This document shows positions 28,101 to 42,000 of a stretch of DNA of 64,000 bases, one piece after another; the first letter of the stretch is position 1; each line of letters starts with the position of its first letter. The notes under the pieces were generated by a model. It was not told where the DNA came from. It worked only from the letters and a program-made list of their open reading frames with translations, and did no database searches. This DNA is from Tubulanus polymorphus (Eukaryota > Nemertea > Palaeonemertea > Tubulaniformes > Tubulanidae): contig NC_134026.1 of the NCBI RefSeq assembly GCF_964204645.1, forward strand, positions 25,436,650 through 25,500,649, read 5' to 3'. Position numbers and translations under genes: made by a program.

Positions 28101-29988
28101 ATTTTAATCAGATTCACTTCAATGTATGTCTTTGATGATTAGTTTGTGCGAATATGGTGAATAATTAAGGAAGCTGATTTAATCAGAACTCGACTCCGTC
28201 CAGAATCTTAATGACCTCGTAAACTACACCGGTCACAGTTTAGACCTATCATGACCTTTACGATAAATACTCTAAAAACATAATGAATCAGTCCACCGCG
28301 GCTTTAACGAGAATCACCGCATGTACTGTGTAAAAAAAAAACTAGCAGTTTACCAAACTGGAAATATAAGACAATATTAAAATGAGTAAAAATCGAGCCT
28401 GAAGTAATATTCAATAATTGCTTTACGCAGAAACTCTTCTCAATGCGAGTGTTTGGTTTCAATTCGACACCGACTGAAACCCTGACGTGAATTATCGCTG
28501 GATAAATTATTTAAATAGTAATTTAGGGGATTTATTAGAAAGCGGCGATATTGGCTTGTCCATTCATGACGTGAATTAAGTCAGCTCATTGCGATGTACT
28601 GTCTTATCGCAAGTACACTTCACCAGTCTTGAAGTCAAATATAATATTAAACAATTTTGATTTATCACTATTCACCGCTGCATCGAGCCTTTTGCCGCCG
28701 GATAACAAATCCGTCATTTTTCATTGATGAAATATTATGGAATATTACAATACGTCAAAGGGGTTGTTGACACTCTGACCATGGAGCGCCGCTGCTGTTT
28801 ACTTAGGCACAGTCTATTGTTGATTTTAATTTTACTGATGAAATAAGGTTATATCGAGCTTTGGCGTATACGGCGGTGTGTTTGAATGGCTACTTTCAGC
28901 AAACGGTCTTTGCTCCTCTGTCAGCCGTTTGACGTTTTCCATAATAGGTCGAGATGAAATTTAGAAATAAATCAAACCGCCGCGGCGAATGCGAGCAGAG
29001 TTTTAGCTTATTTAATGGACGCAGAACGGCTGTAACTAGTGATTCACGTGTATAAACTAGAGAAAGTTCAAGCTACGATCAAATTGAAAGATGTTTTGTT
29101 TGACAGAAGGCCATAATAACGGGAAGCAACTAAGATTTTTGAAAATCGTTAGAATTCGTTAGGATATTCGTACAAGTCGCTTTTTGGTCGGTATAGATTT
29201 GAGTAATTTTTTCCATGTTTTAGATAGGCAACTCATCGGTAGAATTGGCTAATCTACATGTCCAACTTCAATTAGTAACCCCGTCGCCTTCGGGATTCGG
29301 TGAAGTTGCAGTAATTTTCTTGCGAGATATATTTTGAGAGAGAGAAAAAATAACCAATTCCCAGAATCGAGAATATTGATGTGAGTCACTGGAGAACACG
29401 TTTATCATTAATGAAGTAAAAAGCAAATTTACGCAACTTCACCTGAATGATAATAACACACGAGTTAAAAACCAACCTAGACCTGAAGTTATCGCGTTAA
29501 TGAAACTATTTTTGACCCCGATATAACCGAAGGTCACCCAAATGGCATTTACACACCCAGTACCGGGTTCCTGATGAAATTATTGTTAAGTTCAAGTGTT
29601 CAACACACACTTCGGTGGCTGTGATAAATTTTCACCGTCTCATATTAGAAAATAGATCCATATCGCGGCAAGATGGCTCTTTTTAATTATCTCAAGAAGC
29701 ACTAGATCATATTAATTGGTCAAGCCCCGAGTCCTTTGGTCTGTTTGATGATTAATTGAAATCTCGGCGATAATTAGACCGACCGAATTCATCCTCTCGA
29801 ACGTATACCGTGTCAGTCAATCGGGTTGCGTAACTTCATCAAATTTTTACAAGGAAAAATCAATTTGTTTTTAATTGAAATGACATAACCTGAAGTATAT
29901 CGGACGCGGCGCAGAGACGTGACACTAGATAGTACTGACATCTTCGGCAGACTACCAGAACTAACATCAGGATCAATCTCTCAACGCT

Positions 29989-30021
<33 letters not shown>

Positions 30022-33000
30022 CCGGGCATAACTAGCGCTGAATTTGTCTAATGCGTTTTAAACCAATAAACATGAAATACTACTTCTGTTGAAGACGTTC
30101 CCAACGGAATAAGCTGAAAAGTAACCTCCCCTGTTCTCATGACGAGGCGACTAATATACATTTAACAATTTTTGCTCGAGAATATTTGAAAGTTCACGAG
30201 TGGAAATGGAAAAGTAATTGCATAATTGCCACATAATTGGCCATAAAATTCACAACCTGACATGAAAATCGTGTACAGCAAACCGGACGCAAACCGGCGA
30301 GTTAAAATGCTTTCATGACGTAATGTATTTGCGCTTTTTTTTCATTAATTCGATGGAAAGATATATCTTATTGGTCTGGTGTAGTGGACCCGCGGGAACA
30401 TGAGTTTTGACTAATCACCGCCGTCGGGCCGGCGTATATTAGCGATTCGAATCGGGAGGGAGATTTTACCGAATTGCGACAACAAATGGACATTAATCGC
30501 ATTTCACCGATAAGTATTTACCATTTTACCGAATTCATATCATTATCCGTCGACAGGGATATTTATATGTAAGAGAACCCGACTATACACCGATATACAG
30601 TCCATTGAGGGATATAAAAATCAAAGGGCCGAACTGTAGTATGATGTATCATCAGTATTTTCAATGACCATTGATGGTTTTTATTCGGTTATACTATACT
30701 ATTACTACTACTACTATCACTATCACACGATATTTTCGTCAAGAAGTAATTTTTGCTATCGCTATAGATGTACAGATATATCAATCGGCCCTAAATTCTA
30801 ATGGTTATATAGTATTTGCACCGCCTATTCAGAGACCGGTTCAGCTTAAGTGTCGCAAAATGGATGAATGGACTAATCATAGCATTCGAAGATTTTCGGA
30901 TATTTTTTCGTCGCGAAGAGCTCTCAATGATATGTTAAAAAGTTCCCTGCGCATGAAATCGAATCAGATACCCCGCAGAGAAATGCCGAGCCAATGGTGC
31001 AGCATTTGCTCAAAGATACACCGGGGATATAAAACCGATAGAGTTTGCATTTTGAATCTCGTGTCCGAGAATTTTGATCCCGCTGAGAGCTATTACACCA
31101 AACCGAAGGTAATTCATTTACAGAGGCTCGAGTGGATATTACCGTGGGATTGGGGCTAATTGAAATTTTAAAACCGCTATTCAATTTTCAGCACTTTTGA
31201 CTGTGAATTCAAGATGGGGGAAGGGTTGTATCGGAACTTAAAAAATCTCATTTGAAAGTGTATATATTTGACGAAAGACGGTCAGGGTTGGATGGGGGTA
31301 AATCTGGTAAAGAGATTAAGGTAGCTCAAATCTACGAACGTAACGCAATTCTTTCAAAGAAGGCTAATCCTAGGCACACCGGTGATAAGTAGTAGATCAA
31401 AGATCTCAATTCAGAACCTCTTATTTCAGCATAATACGAGTGCACTACAACCGCATGTTTATAGTGGCCATCTATCAGCATATTAATGACCAGTAAAGCT
31501 GCGACACTTCCGTCCATTCGAGCGAATACTCTTCATTTCGGAGCCGTAAACATTCTCAGCCTTGTCAAATTTGAGCGCCGGCCAACGCGCCGACGGAAGA
31601 CAGAAGATTTTTTTCGGCCCACGACCGGGCCAGAATAAACACGAGAGTAACCGCCGCCTAAAAGCGACAAAGCTGAATGATGAAAATGGACTGACTCCGA
31701 TGAATGAGAGATTTCGTCTCGAGATGTTCAATCTGTCGAGTATATACGACACACGGTTGACGTCCATTACCTGAATGTTTTGACTAAACACGTGTCAATG
31801 GTCAAGTGTCATCCGCCGAGGGGGATTTCGATAGAATTCGCCGGAAAATATTTCGAGTCGACGAAAAAGTTGACAGCTCCGTTGATAGCGTCTGTAAATT
31901 CAACAACGCTGACCCAGTTCGGAAATGTCCGGCATTTTTACAGCCCTGATAACGCGACACTATATCTACTCAGACGCTATCCACTCCACAAACCTGATCT
32001 CTGCCCAGCATCAAAGCCGTCGGAAGATTTTTTTTTATATCATTTCAGTTGCAGCATCGGAAAACGTCGTATTATTTTTAGCCGGATTAGGTCGGCGGAC
32101 ATCACGGATTTGGCAATTCCATCTCATTTTTCGAATCGAACGCTTAACGCGCGTCATGTGTGATGGTCAAATTGGCCGTACTCGAATAAGGAATAACAAT
32201 CAACCATGGAAAATTTGATCCGACAAGACTTATCCGCGAATATCTGGACAGAACTGGTCATCCCCACAGCGTTACATGGTTTCCCAGATTAAGAAGGCGA
32301 TTCGAGATGGTCGCCGCAAAATAAAATATATGTTGAAGGGCTTTAGAGTGTCGCCCGATTCCATACAAAACTGAAGATTGTGGGTCAGGCTTATTGCGAT
32401 GTATTGATTCTTTCTGATGGCTAGTTGGAAAATAAATCTGGCCGAGACTTAATTCGTTGTGATGGGCAACTCGAGAGCTGTATTGGTCATCGAAGATGGA
32501 TTTGGCAGATCTTCTCGGCGTGTCTCACTCGACGCGGGTTATTTCGTTCAGTTTTCATCGTCTAGAACCGGAACTAAAATAATACATTAATAGCTATTCA
32601 ACTTCCTGTCCCTTCCGGCAGCCCGACGTGCCGCACATGCAGCGTCATCAACGTCAATGATTAAATTCCAACTTTAATCCTTCGAAAACGTCAAACCCCG
32701 TGTCGCATTAACGCTGCAGCATTTTTACCTTCCGCGGATATACGGCCGTGGCGCGCTGTGATTCAACGCAAAGTTGTTCAATTACACTGTAAACAACTTC
32801 GAATATACCCTGTCATCAGGATTTCCATTTTCAGTTTAATTTGTTGGACTTTCTAATCACCGAGCCCATTAATCAGTCGCCAGAGCCATTTGGCAGCGAG
32901 GGGAAATTCAACAAATTGCCCGAGAATGGCACACAGAGAAATTTAAATCAAAATTTTCAGCGTTGAAAACGAGAACGGTGGTGTTCAAATACGATCAATC

Positions 33001-36000
33001 ACTCACAGCTGAAACTCCTAACGACAACAAAGTAACCGCTATATCAAGTAACCAGTCGTCGGTATCAAAAAAATTAGTTAAGCGGATGGCTACAAAATTA
33101 CATAACATCGCGACCATTAGCCTTTTATGCTCTGCAGTAGTAAAAGTCAGTATTGCAAATCATTATAGCGTAAAATACCATAGCGTCGTGAATAACAACA
33201 GATTTTATATATTTATCATTGTAGAAAATGAATTCATCATTTCGCCATATCTTTGCAACAGTTTAATTCTTCTGTAAATCCTTTAAAGCAATAAATCACG
33301 GCGCAATTTTATCGGGCTTCAACAGTTGTGTTTGCAAACGAAGCCAGAAGCGATGTTCATCTTTTATTTTACGTGTGTGAGTAATGTTTTATACATTAAA
33401 CACGGCGCGTCGAGTTTTAATTCAAGACGTTATAATTAATTACCAACAGAGCGAAATATTGATGTGTAAACGCAAATCCTTTGTGAAAAATTCTTCCATT
33501 TATCTTTGATACAGATATGTCGGCGTTAACAATATTAAACCCTTCCAACGCATTAAAATCAATTATTAATCGTTGTTATGGCGTACTCCATCGATATGCA
33601 GCGCAGCCGGCAATAAATAAACTTTGAAACAAAGGCAATTCATTAAAACCCTGATTAAAATTTCAAAGATTAGTCACTGCCGTGGTAATCCACGTATAAG
33701 CCGTGGCGACCTTTAGCAGCGAGGTCTAAACTTAACTTTATGCGATGGCATTGAGGCTGATTTGTAATAGCGAAAAAAATATTCTGGTCGTGATACAGAC
33801 GTGCAGCAAACGCAGCGGCCTCAGGTTGTCAGCCACAGAACACGGTGTCCCACTAAGACAGTTAAACGCGAACAAAACCATATGCAAATGAACTCGATTT
33901 AAATTCTTCCGCAAATCCGCAACTCAGTTGAAATCGGGTGGTTATAAAATGAAATCAGATGACAACGACATCCGGTCAAGATATAAGAGGGGAAACTGCC
34001 GCGACACGTAATTACGAGGACAGAATCTCGGAACAATGGCTCGGGTTTTCACTCGGGCGATAGTGTTCTTGACATGTTCGTGTAGTACTGCTAGGCCAAT
34101 TACGGGAGTATAGTAAAAGTTGCGACAAGAATCGAGTTGCAGCGCGTCGGTCGTCATTGAAACTAATTGAGTACGGCGTTAAATGCTGCCCATGCTGCAC
34201 AAGAGTGAAACGGTTTAATCATTTAGACCGTTAAATGGCCAGTTGAAAGTGCGTCACTAAAACACCTGAAGTACAATAATTCGACGGAAATATCGCGAGT
34301 CGAAATCATTGTTTCGTCGCACAAGTTCTACTTCATTCTCGGATGAAACTTGATTTAGCGATGAAAAGGTGTCAACGAGTTCTTCACTGGGACGCTTTGA
34401 ATCGCCGTAAATGTACACAAATTTTTATTCGATTGGCACTTCATATTTCTTCCCCGAGCTCGAAATTGATAGAGCGCGAATGTGTTAGGACTGATTTCGA
34501 CTAATCGCGAAAATTGGTAGTAAATTCATCTTCTAGAGTACTTCGAGATATATAAGACTAATATTCACGTTTTTCCGCGGCAAATGGATTTACCGTTAAA
34601 GTCGGTAGAGGCAAAAACGTCGCTGATTAAATACTTCCGATTATCTGTCAGTTCATATTTGCTCGTACGCGATAGTGTCAAATTATGTTTTGAAAAATTC
34701 ACTGAATAATGTCGCCGACGGCCAAATTTAGCATTTACTTCGTGTCACTGTGAGATCTTATATTGAATTACACCCGACACGGGTAAACATCTTGCGACTA
34801 ATGGTTATTGTCCTATTGCCGTGCCTTAGACTAAAAACGGATGCGGGCAAAATGTAATTTAGCCATTAAAACATTAAATGTCAGTTCAATTCTGCTGGGC
34901 AAACGTTTTTAGTATTCATAAGTTGAACTGGTGACCTATCGGTATATTGTCCTTCGGGGACAGCGACGTGAGTGCACCAGTAACTTCCATTGTTTAAACA
35001 TACTTGTCTTCGTCATACTAAGATGACTGTATTGAGTGTGTTTGTTTCGAATCAGTTATTTCAATCTAGCGAATGAATAGGTAATGAGTTCGATGATAAA
35101 GAGCTAAGAGGTTAATTTATTGCTTTTTAAGACGGGGGACTCACCTGATCTGAACTGTTGTTGTCAGATTTGTGACTGGAATGTGCCGTGCCCTGTACTG
35201 GACTATGGCTCCGTGGCGACGAATGCTGGCTCTTAATAGAAGTCACCGCGGATTGAGCGGAGCAGGCTGAATGTGCGGGGCTCATACGCTGACTTCCTGC
35301 TGTACCATCACTGAAACATCGAGTAGGAAAATTAATCAAAAAAGCATCTTTTCATTTTCAAATGAGAAATCCATGTGAGAATACGCTGGAGTGAAAATAC
35401 GCTAACAATAGGCCTACCTTTCATCCGCCAAAGGATCCTGATTTTGAGACGCTGAATCTGGAATCACATCTTCGGTATCTTTTGCTAGAAAAAGAAAAAT
35501 ATCGGTCGCGTCGATGCGACATAAGAAATTACAAATTCAGAAAGATTTATCAGATGGGTCGTAAAATCCTCAAGAAAAATCGTAATAAATTAAAAACTGA
35601 GAAATAGAATTCGATGAAAACTAAGGACATTCAAACAATCATCATAAATCTTAGCGTTCGTAGAATTTTCTTTTATGATTTATAAACAGAACAATCAAAC
35701 TGATTTGGATTTCCGCTGACAATATATCATCACCTTCGCCTTTTATTCTAGAGCGAAAAAAAACTCAGATTTCAATTTTCTGACTGCCGCATAAATCAGT
35801 GACATGGTAAATACATTTTGAAAGGTTTATTAGGGCGTGGATTTAAAGCAGATTTCAAATTGGCCTCCAGAGTCTCGTGACCATCAACCGTTGCAACTTG
35901 CCGAAGGTCGTCGCGCTGCACTGTCAGCGTCGATGTACAAATCATAAACAAAATGCTGTAGCTCGGCGGGATCATGCTGACTCATTGAGGGCGCACGGGA

Positions 36001-39000
36001 AAATATTTCGAGCGATTGGCCTGGAAAATTGAAATTTCCAAACCGCCTCCGATGCTCGGCGTCTAAGGGGCAATTGAGGTAACGCGCAATGCACTCGTGG
36101 CTTAAATTGCAAATTTAGCCATCGAAATCTAACGAATCGAGTCGCTAAAGTCACCCGTGAGACCACGGATCTGTAACGTCTGCTAGAGTTAACGGCTACA
36201 TTTACGTGAAACGGTTAAAATTGAAACGTAGTGAAGCCAAAGTAATCGAGACAATCATTAGTTCGGCGGACAATGCCAATGGGGAAAGATGAATGACCGA
36301 CTCCGCATAACAATGAGCAATTAACAATGAGACATTCATTTCATGACGTGAATCCCCCAAAAAAACGAAGTTTAGTAGCGATTATAATGTTCATATACAT
36401 CAAATCAAAGTTGCAAATTGGTGTTTGACATCCTTATTAATTGGATGTATCTAATGGACGTGGGATATCCAAAACACCAGTGACCAAGCATGACATTGAA
36501 ACCTGCTGATACATTATAGATACATTACCTACATATCCAAAAGCGAAGGTAACATATTATCGGTACTTAATCCAGGTTTGGTCATAGTGATTTATGACCC
36601 GAGGAGGATAAGTAATTCATTACGCATTGAAAATCACTAGCGAGTTTTTGAATACCCTGAACAGATGCAAAGCGTATCGAATTTTGGAGGCTTCGACGTT
36701 CCACTAAGCTTCTAATGACACCTTGGAGAGTCATTCTAAAGCCTACAGTCATCGGAGGGCGAAATCAAACTATTCGAATCTTGTTAAAACGAGCGTATGT
36801 CTAGAATTTTAATCAGAACTCGAGCTGTTCTGGTCATTACTCCGCAATAAGATAACAATATGCCGGCTATCATTTACAAACTATACGCCAATAAAAAGTA
36901 ATGCGTCCTTTGTGTTCATTCGCACAGTTTGTGATGATCGCATTCCGTGGAGATGATAAGAAAGTATTTGGTGCAGATGCTATAAGAGACATCTTTAGAT
37001 CTTTGAAATGTCAGGGTTGACTCTGTAGATGTTGAGAGAGAATTCGAATGAAAATCACAAATTGAATAGTGACATGTCAGGGTTGAACGAGCGGTAAACA
37101 AGTTTCTTCGCTAAAAATGTCAGTTTGTCGGTTTTTCGCGAGTTAATTTACGACATTAAAGTGAAAATTCCAGTTGAATGCCTCAGACTCGGCAGCTCTC
37201 GTTGGCATGTGTCACCGTTGTGTCTTAATTTTGCCGCAATCCCGGTTGGAACCTTTTAATTTCAAATCAAGCCAATTTGTCAGACCTTTGTGTAAACGTG
37301 CCGGCACAATATTGAGCTTTTTCACAAATGAATTGGCTTGGAATTTAATAAGAACATGTTTCGGTCTATTACGGCGGAACCTTTGACATCGCCTAAAATT
37401 CGAATTATGCAACGATGTTTGTTAACAAATTGAATCGGCGGTTCCTCGAGGACCGTAATGTCTGCCGAAACCAGCCTCGCGAGACGTCAATTAATCTTGA
37501 AATAAATTGAAATTCTCAGGTATAGATGCGTTCACTCGGTTCAATGAGCAATCAACTGCCGGTCGCGTCGTTTCTCAAAATAAACTGATTAAACTTCACC
37601 AGGAAATTAAACGATTAAACGGAGACGGTAGAGACTACGCCAAGCAAAACAAACCGTCACGTTGAGAAATCGGTCGCGAATTTACTGCAGTCTTTATTTA
37701 ATTATTAGAGCACACAGTGTTTTAATCAAACCCTTGAAAGGAAATCAATCAAATCCGATATCTTTCAAAAGACAATTTCACTGAAATGCCAAACGGTTGA
37801 TTTCAAATATTAGCCGTGCAAGCAATTAGACGGTATTGACCCTTGCTGTTTCATCGACTCTTTACTAATTAAACTGATAATCAACTTACGACAGTCAGAA
37901 TGTCGTTCTTTCTATTTAACACAAGTCAAGATGTTTGATTATGAAACAGACGCCTGATCATAGCTAGACACGTTGATAAACATGAGACAAGACATTTGTT
38001 CGTAGATCGGGAAAATTAAGGAATAGGGCAATGGCAGGGGTATAGAGGTGTGCAGGGCATTGCTCAATAATACAGGGAAATAGTTGTTAGAGGCGACTGG
38101 GGTTGTTAGATTACATCATTTAACAAATAGTCAGAGACTTTTCTGACTCATAATAGGCGAAATTTAATCGCTTTTGAGGGACAATTTCCATTTAATCCCG
38201 CATGCAATTTGCATACGACAAAAACATAACAAGACCCTCGCTTATCAGCTTCGCAAAACAAACAACTCTCAAATCTTAGTAATCAAGTGCAAATCCGTTT
38301 TCATAATGTCCTTCAATTCGATGGTACGGTTTAATGGCCGTTTTAATCCCCGTTTAATTTCCTCATTTAGATTTTCTTTCGTCGGCTGCGTGTAATTCGG
38401 TACTTGTGTTTAGACGAGCGATCGATTTATATAATTTTAATCAAATTTTCCACCGCAACAACGAGACTATGACGGACACGATCTGGAAAATCTCCAGCGC
38501 AAACACGAGCCCGTAAATATACAGCGATTAAATTCAACGTGAATGAAAACCATTCGACGCACGAGGCAAACGTGGATTTTAAGACGAACTACCCCAGACG
38601 CGCTTACGAGCGTTTCAGGCCGAATTATGAACCGTAATTGCTTATGACGATACTTAAATTCAGCAATTAAACGGTCGGTATTGTACTGTTCAGTGAATCT
38701 GAATTCCATTTTACGATTGCAAGCCGTAATTTCAACACGGTTTTATGAGGCGATCATCACCTTCAATACGTGATTCACATCTGAACTGCATCCATGCAAA
38801 ATATGGCTCATTCCCCAAAAATGTGATTAAGTAAAAGGAAGTTTGTGTATATGATGAAGAAATATAGCTGGAATTGCCTCCAATGCTAAGGCACGGAATA
38901 CGAGTCAAACAACCAATTTCGTGAATATTAGAATATAAGCTATATGGCTATCGGGAGCATTTTGTTTGATCAGAATAAGAAGGGTGTCGAAAGACAATTC

Positions 39001-42000
39001 GATTTCTGATGACGGGAGTGGCGGCATTTCCCACTTCAAATTCATCACTCAATTCTCTAACCGTATACGCAGAGCGGAGTCGAGAAAAACATATCACGAA
39101 CTACTGGTGAAACCGACATCATTCTTTCCAAACGAAATAGAATTAATGGCCAATTTTATGGTCGATCCTTCGCGGCTAGTTATAATGAAATTTTGCAATT
39201 GGGATTCAATGTTGGCCATTAAAATGAATTTATAGCGCTCGGCACAGCATCAACGCCAACAGCGGCCTCTCTTCAAACACGATGCCGGCAAACGAAAACT
39301 TTATTCCACGCCACAACTCTTGGTCATTTATTAAACCGATTGTTGGCCTGAAATCGGTCGTATTGAGCAGTGAATTACATTTTATTCTCAACGGTCACGA
39401 GTAAAGCGGTGATAAGCGGCAGCCATACGACAAACAGCGAGGCTAATTTAATTTAAATAAATACTATCCATCAGTGGCGTGCGTAACCATAGACATTAAT
39501 GTTAGCGGCAAACTTAAACCTAGTAGACTCATCACAAACAAAACAGAACCAACACGAAATTCATGAAATAAACATGTCTCAATCTGATTGATATTTACTT
39601 TTACGAACATTAACGTTAGATGAAACTAATCTTTCATATATTTCAGAATTGCGGCTTCTAGAAAAGGAATCGATGGATTTCCGGCATCGATTCTTGTTCG
39701 GCACTAAGCGACTACAGCACCAAAAGCCAGAAAGTGGACTAGTAGAAAACGGCATAATGATCATCGTTTCGTTCAGCATTGGTTATGGATAGTTCAGACG
39801 GGGTAAGGAGATACTCATCGGTTTTCGGCAAGCTTTCAGTCGATCAAATTGGACTTAGAGATCTCAGATTTTGAATGAATTCCGAAGGGAGAACGGCATC
39901 AACCTATACCTCATCGATATCCTTGAACATAACTAGAACGATCAACTCGTACCCGTTTATCACGAACGTCATCGTCACAACGACCTGCACCACAACCGTA
40001 ACCATTAAAACAACAGTAACATCGACTGAGGTATCAACCCTCATTACTATAGTATCAGTCGTCACGACCACGATTACAATTATTGTCGTAAACATGGAAA
40101 CCACGTTGACGATACCGCGAACGGCAACAATGAACACGATCACCACGACAACGACGGGAGTAACTATCCCGTGGCAAAGCGACCACCAGACCGTCACCGG
40201 TGCCATCAACTGCTGCACGATCGAATCAAACATGAACAATCCACAAATGGGGCTGAATGGGCGCGTCACAGCTCGAATATACACATTCATCCAAAACACA
40301 GCTTCTTCCCAACGTAATCCAACGGACAGCAGCGACGATGAAGATGGCGTTTCATTTATAACCGATGGTACAATATTCACTAATTTAAGAGTCGAAATTC
40401 AGCCGCAGTCTGTTTGCGGCGCTCCTTCGCCGCAATCAGAAACTGGTGGCTGTTAACTTTCTGATAATCGTCTTCTTTCTATCTGACAATCATTACTCTT
40501 CGGATTCGTATTTATCTGTGTTTTATCGAGTTCTACTTAGATCACAATTAACGATACGCTGCTTTAAAACATAATGTTTCAAACTGCTTATCATTTTCGA
40601 TGATGAAATTTGCTTTTTCTCTCAGTATTATCGACACATATATGCACACTGAAACTCGGTTATGATTTGACGTATATTCGCGAAAGTTGCGTACGTTTGA
40701 AAAATCAGCTGAACGATCTCAAAGCTGCAACTCGCTATAGAGCTATGCATTTGCAAAACTTGTAGTATTAACATTAACCCATTTAACTAAATAAACATAT
40801 CTTGAAATGTATATCTTGTTAAACTAACCTATGCTCTCATCTTTGATAGTGTCTGTGGGTTGTTCGGGAGGTGTGGAACCAGTAGCTTGTTGTTGTTCTA
40901 CTGCGGTAGGATTTCGGGTTTCAGCAGGATCTTCTATATCTGACGACTCTTCGGTGCCTGAGGACGATATTTCGTCTGGTTCATCACCTAAAGGAAGCAA
41001 AATCATTAGAATTCCTCAATTTCAGGATAAATGCTATTTCTCTACACACACACAAACTGAAAGTCTAAGAAAGAAGATCATCAGTGACTCACGTGCACCC
41101 ATATTAAACTCAAGATTGTTTAGTATGAAAAGTAATAATTCTGTATTTTTAAGGATCAGTTTTCATTTGAACTAACACGCACATTGCATCGTGCTACATG
41201 TTCGACAAACATTGAAGTCGCGATTGATTTTTCTCTCGACTTTTCTCTAGTAGTCTTTAATTCAACTTCGGCGACCGGTTAAATTTGAATCACGTTGACA
41301 GGTTCATTATACACTCGCGGTGGTTATCCAAGTCGATTCCGATTAAAACATACATCGATAAGCAGCATTTTAGCAAACAATTCAACATTACAATAGTGCA
41401 AAACGTTTCAAACTTACATCAAATCGATACATTAAGACTATCGGCAAAGTCTAAACTAAATGTGTGCCTTTGGCAGACTAATACCCAGATAATGTTGGAC
41501 AGTTTGAAAAAAGACTGAGGCGTTGTCCACGTAAGCTTACTACATAGATACATGCTAAAATGGCTGCCAGTCAGCCATCTTTGATTTTTGTACAATAAAT
41601 CGCAGGTGCACGACTACATTACTACGCTCATATCAATACGTGTTATAAATTTCATCAAAATACAACAAATAAGTGTTGTCCAAGCGAAATTAACTACATA
41701 AATATATGCCAAAGATAGCCATCGGGCAGCTATCTTTGATTAATCGCAGGTGCATAACTTCAGACGATACCAAAAGTTGTACCGAGTTCCAAAAAACGAC
41801 CAAAGACCGAGCAGTTGATTGCTCAATGTCCGCGCAAGATTTACCACACGGATGGACAGGTCAACTTGCTGACTTCAGTATACTCTTCCTTGCAGGGGTA
41901 AAATAATAATTTCACATATACATATCTCTTCATGAAATACCGAACCTATGGTAACATTTGGAGTATGAATATTCTTTAGGTAGAGAATTGCCAATGAAGA

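Larger units (their letters stand above)
16111..35144 (-). other. CAAP1 last intron (19 kb)
   Basis: This interval is bounded by GTGAGT at 35144 and the acceptor ...tgtcttttcag at 16111, read on the minus strand. It holds a 3x15-bp minisatellite (18875-18919), a paired palindromic element (21472-21727), a (CAG)9 tract (29990-30016) and an unassigned 162-codon ORF at 30671-31159 (+). I found no other exon with phase-compatible splice sites, but the size leaves room for a missed small exon or for regulatory elements. Confidence 0.7.
35485..40828 (-). other. CAAP1 intron (5.3 kb)
   Basis: Bounded by GTTAGT at 40828 and ctttttctag at 35485 on the minus strand. It contains an imperfect inverted repeat (37264-37345) and a Thr-rich ORF on the plus strand (39875-40456). 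The rest shows nothing I can name. Confidence 0.75.

Noticed and set aside
31780-32163. 127-codon plus-strand ORF and its overlapping neighbours
   Set aside because: Overlapping frames are open together because the local sequence has few stops, and no family resemblance is seen.
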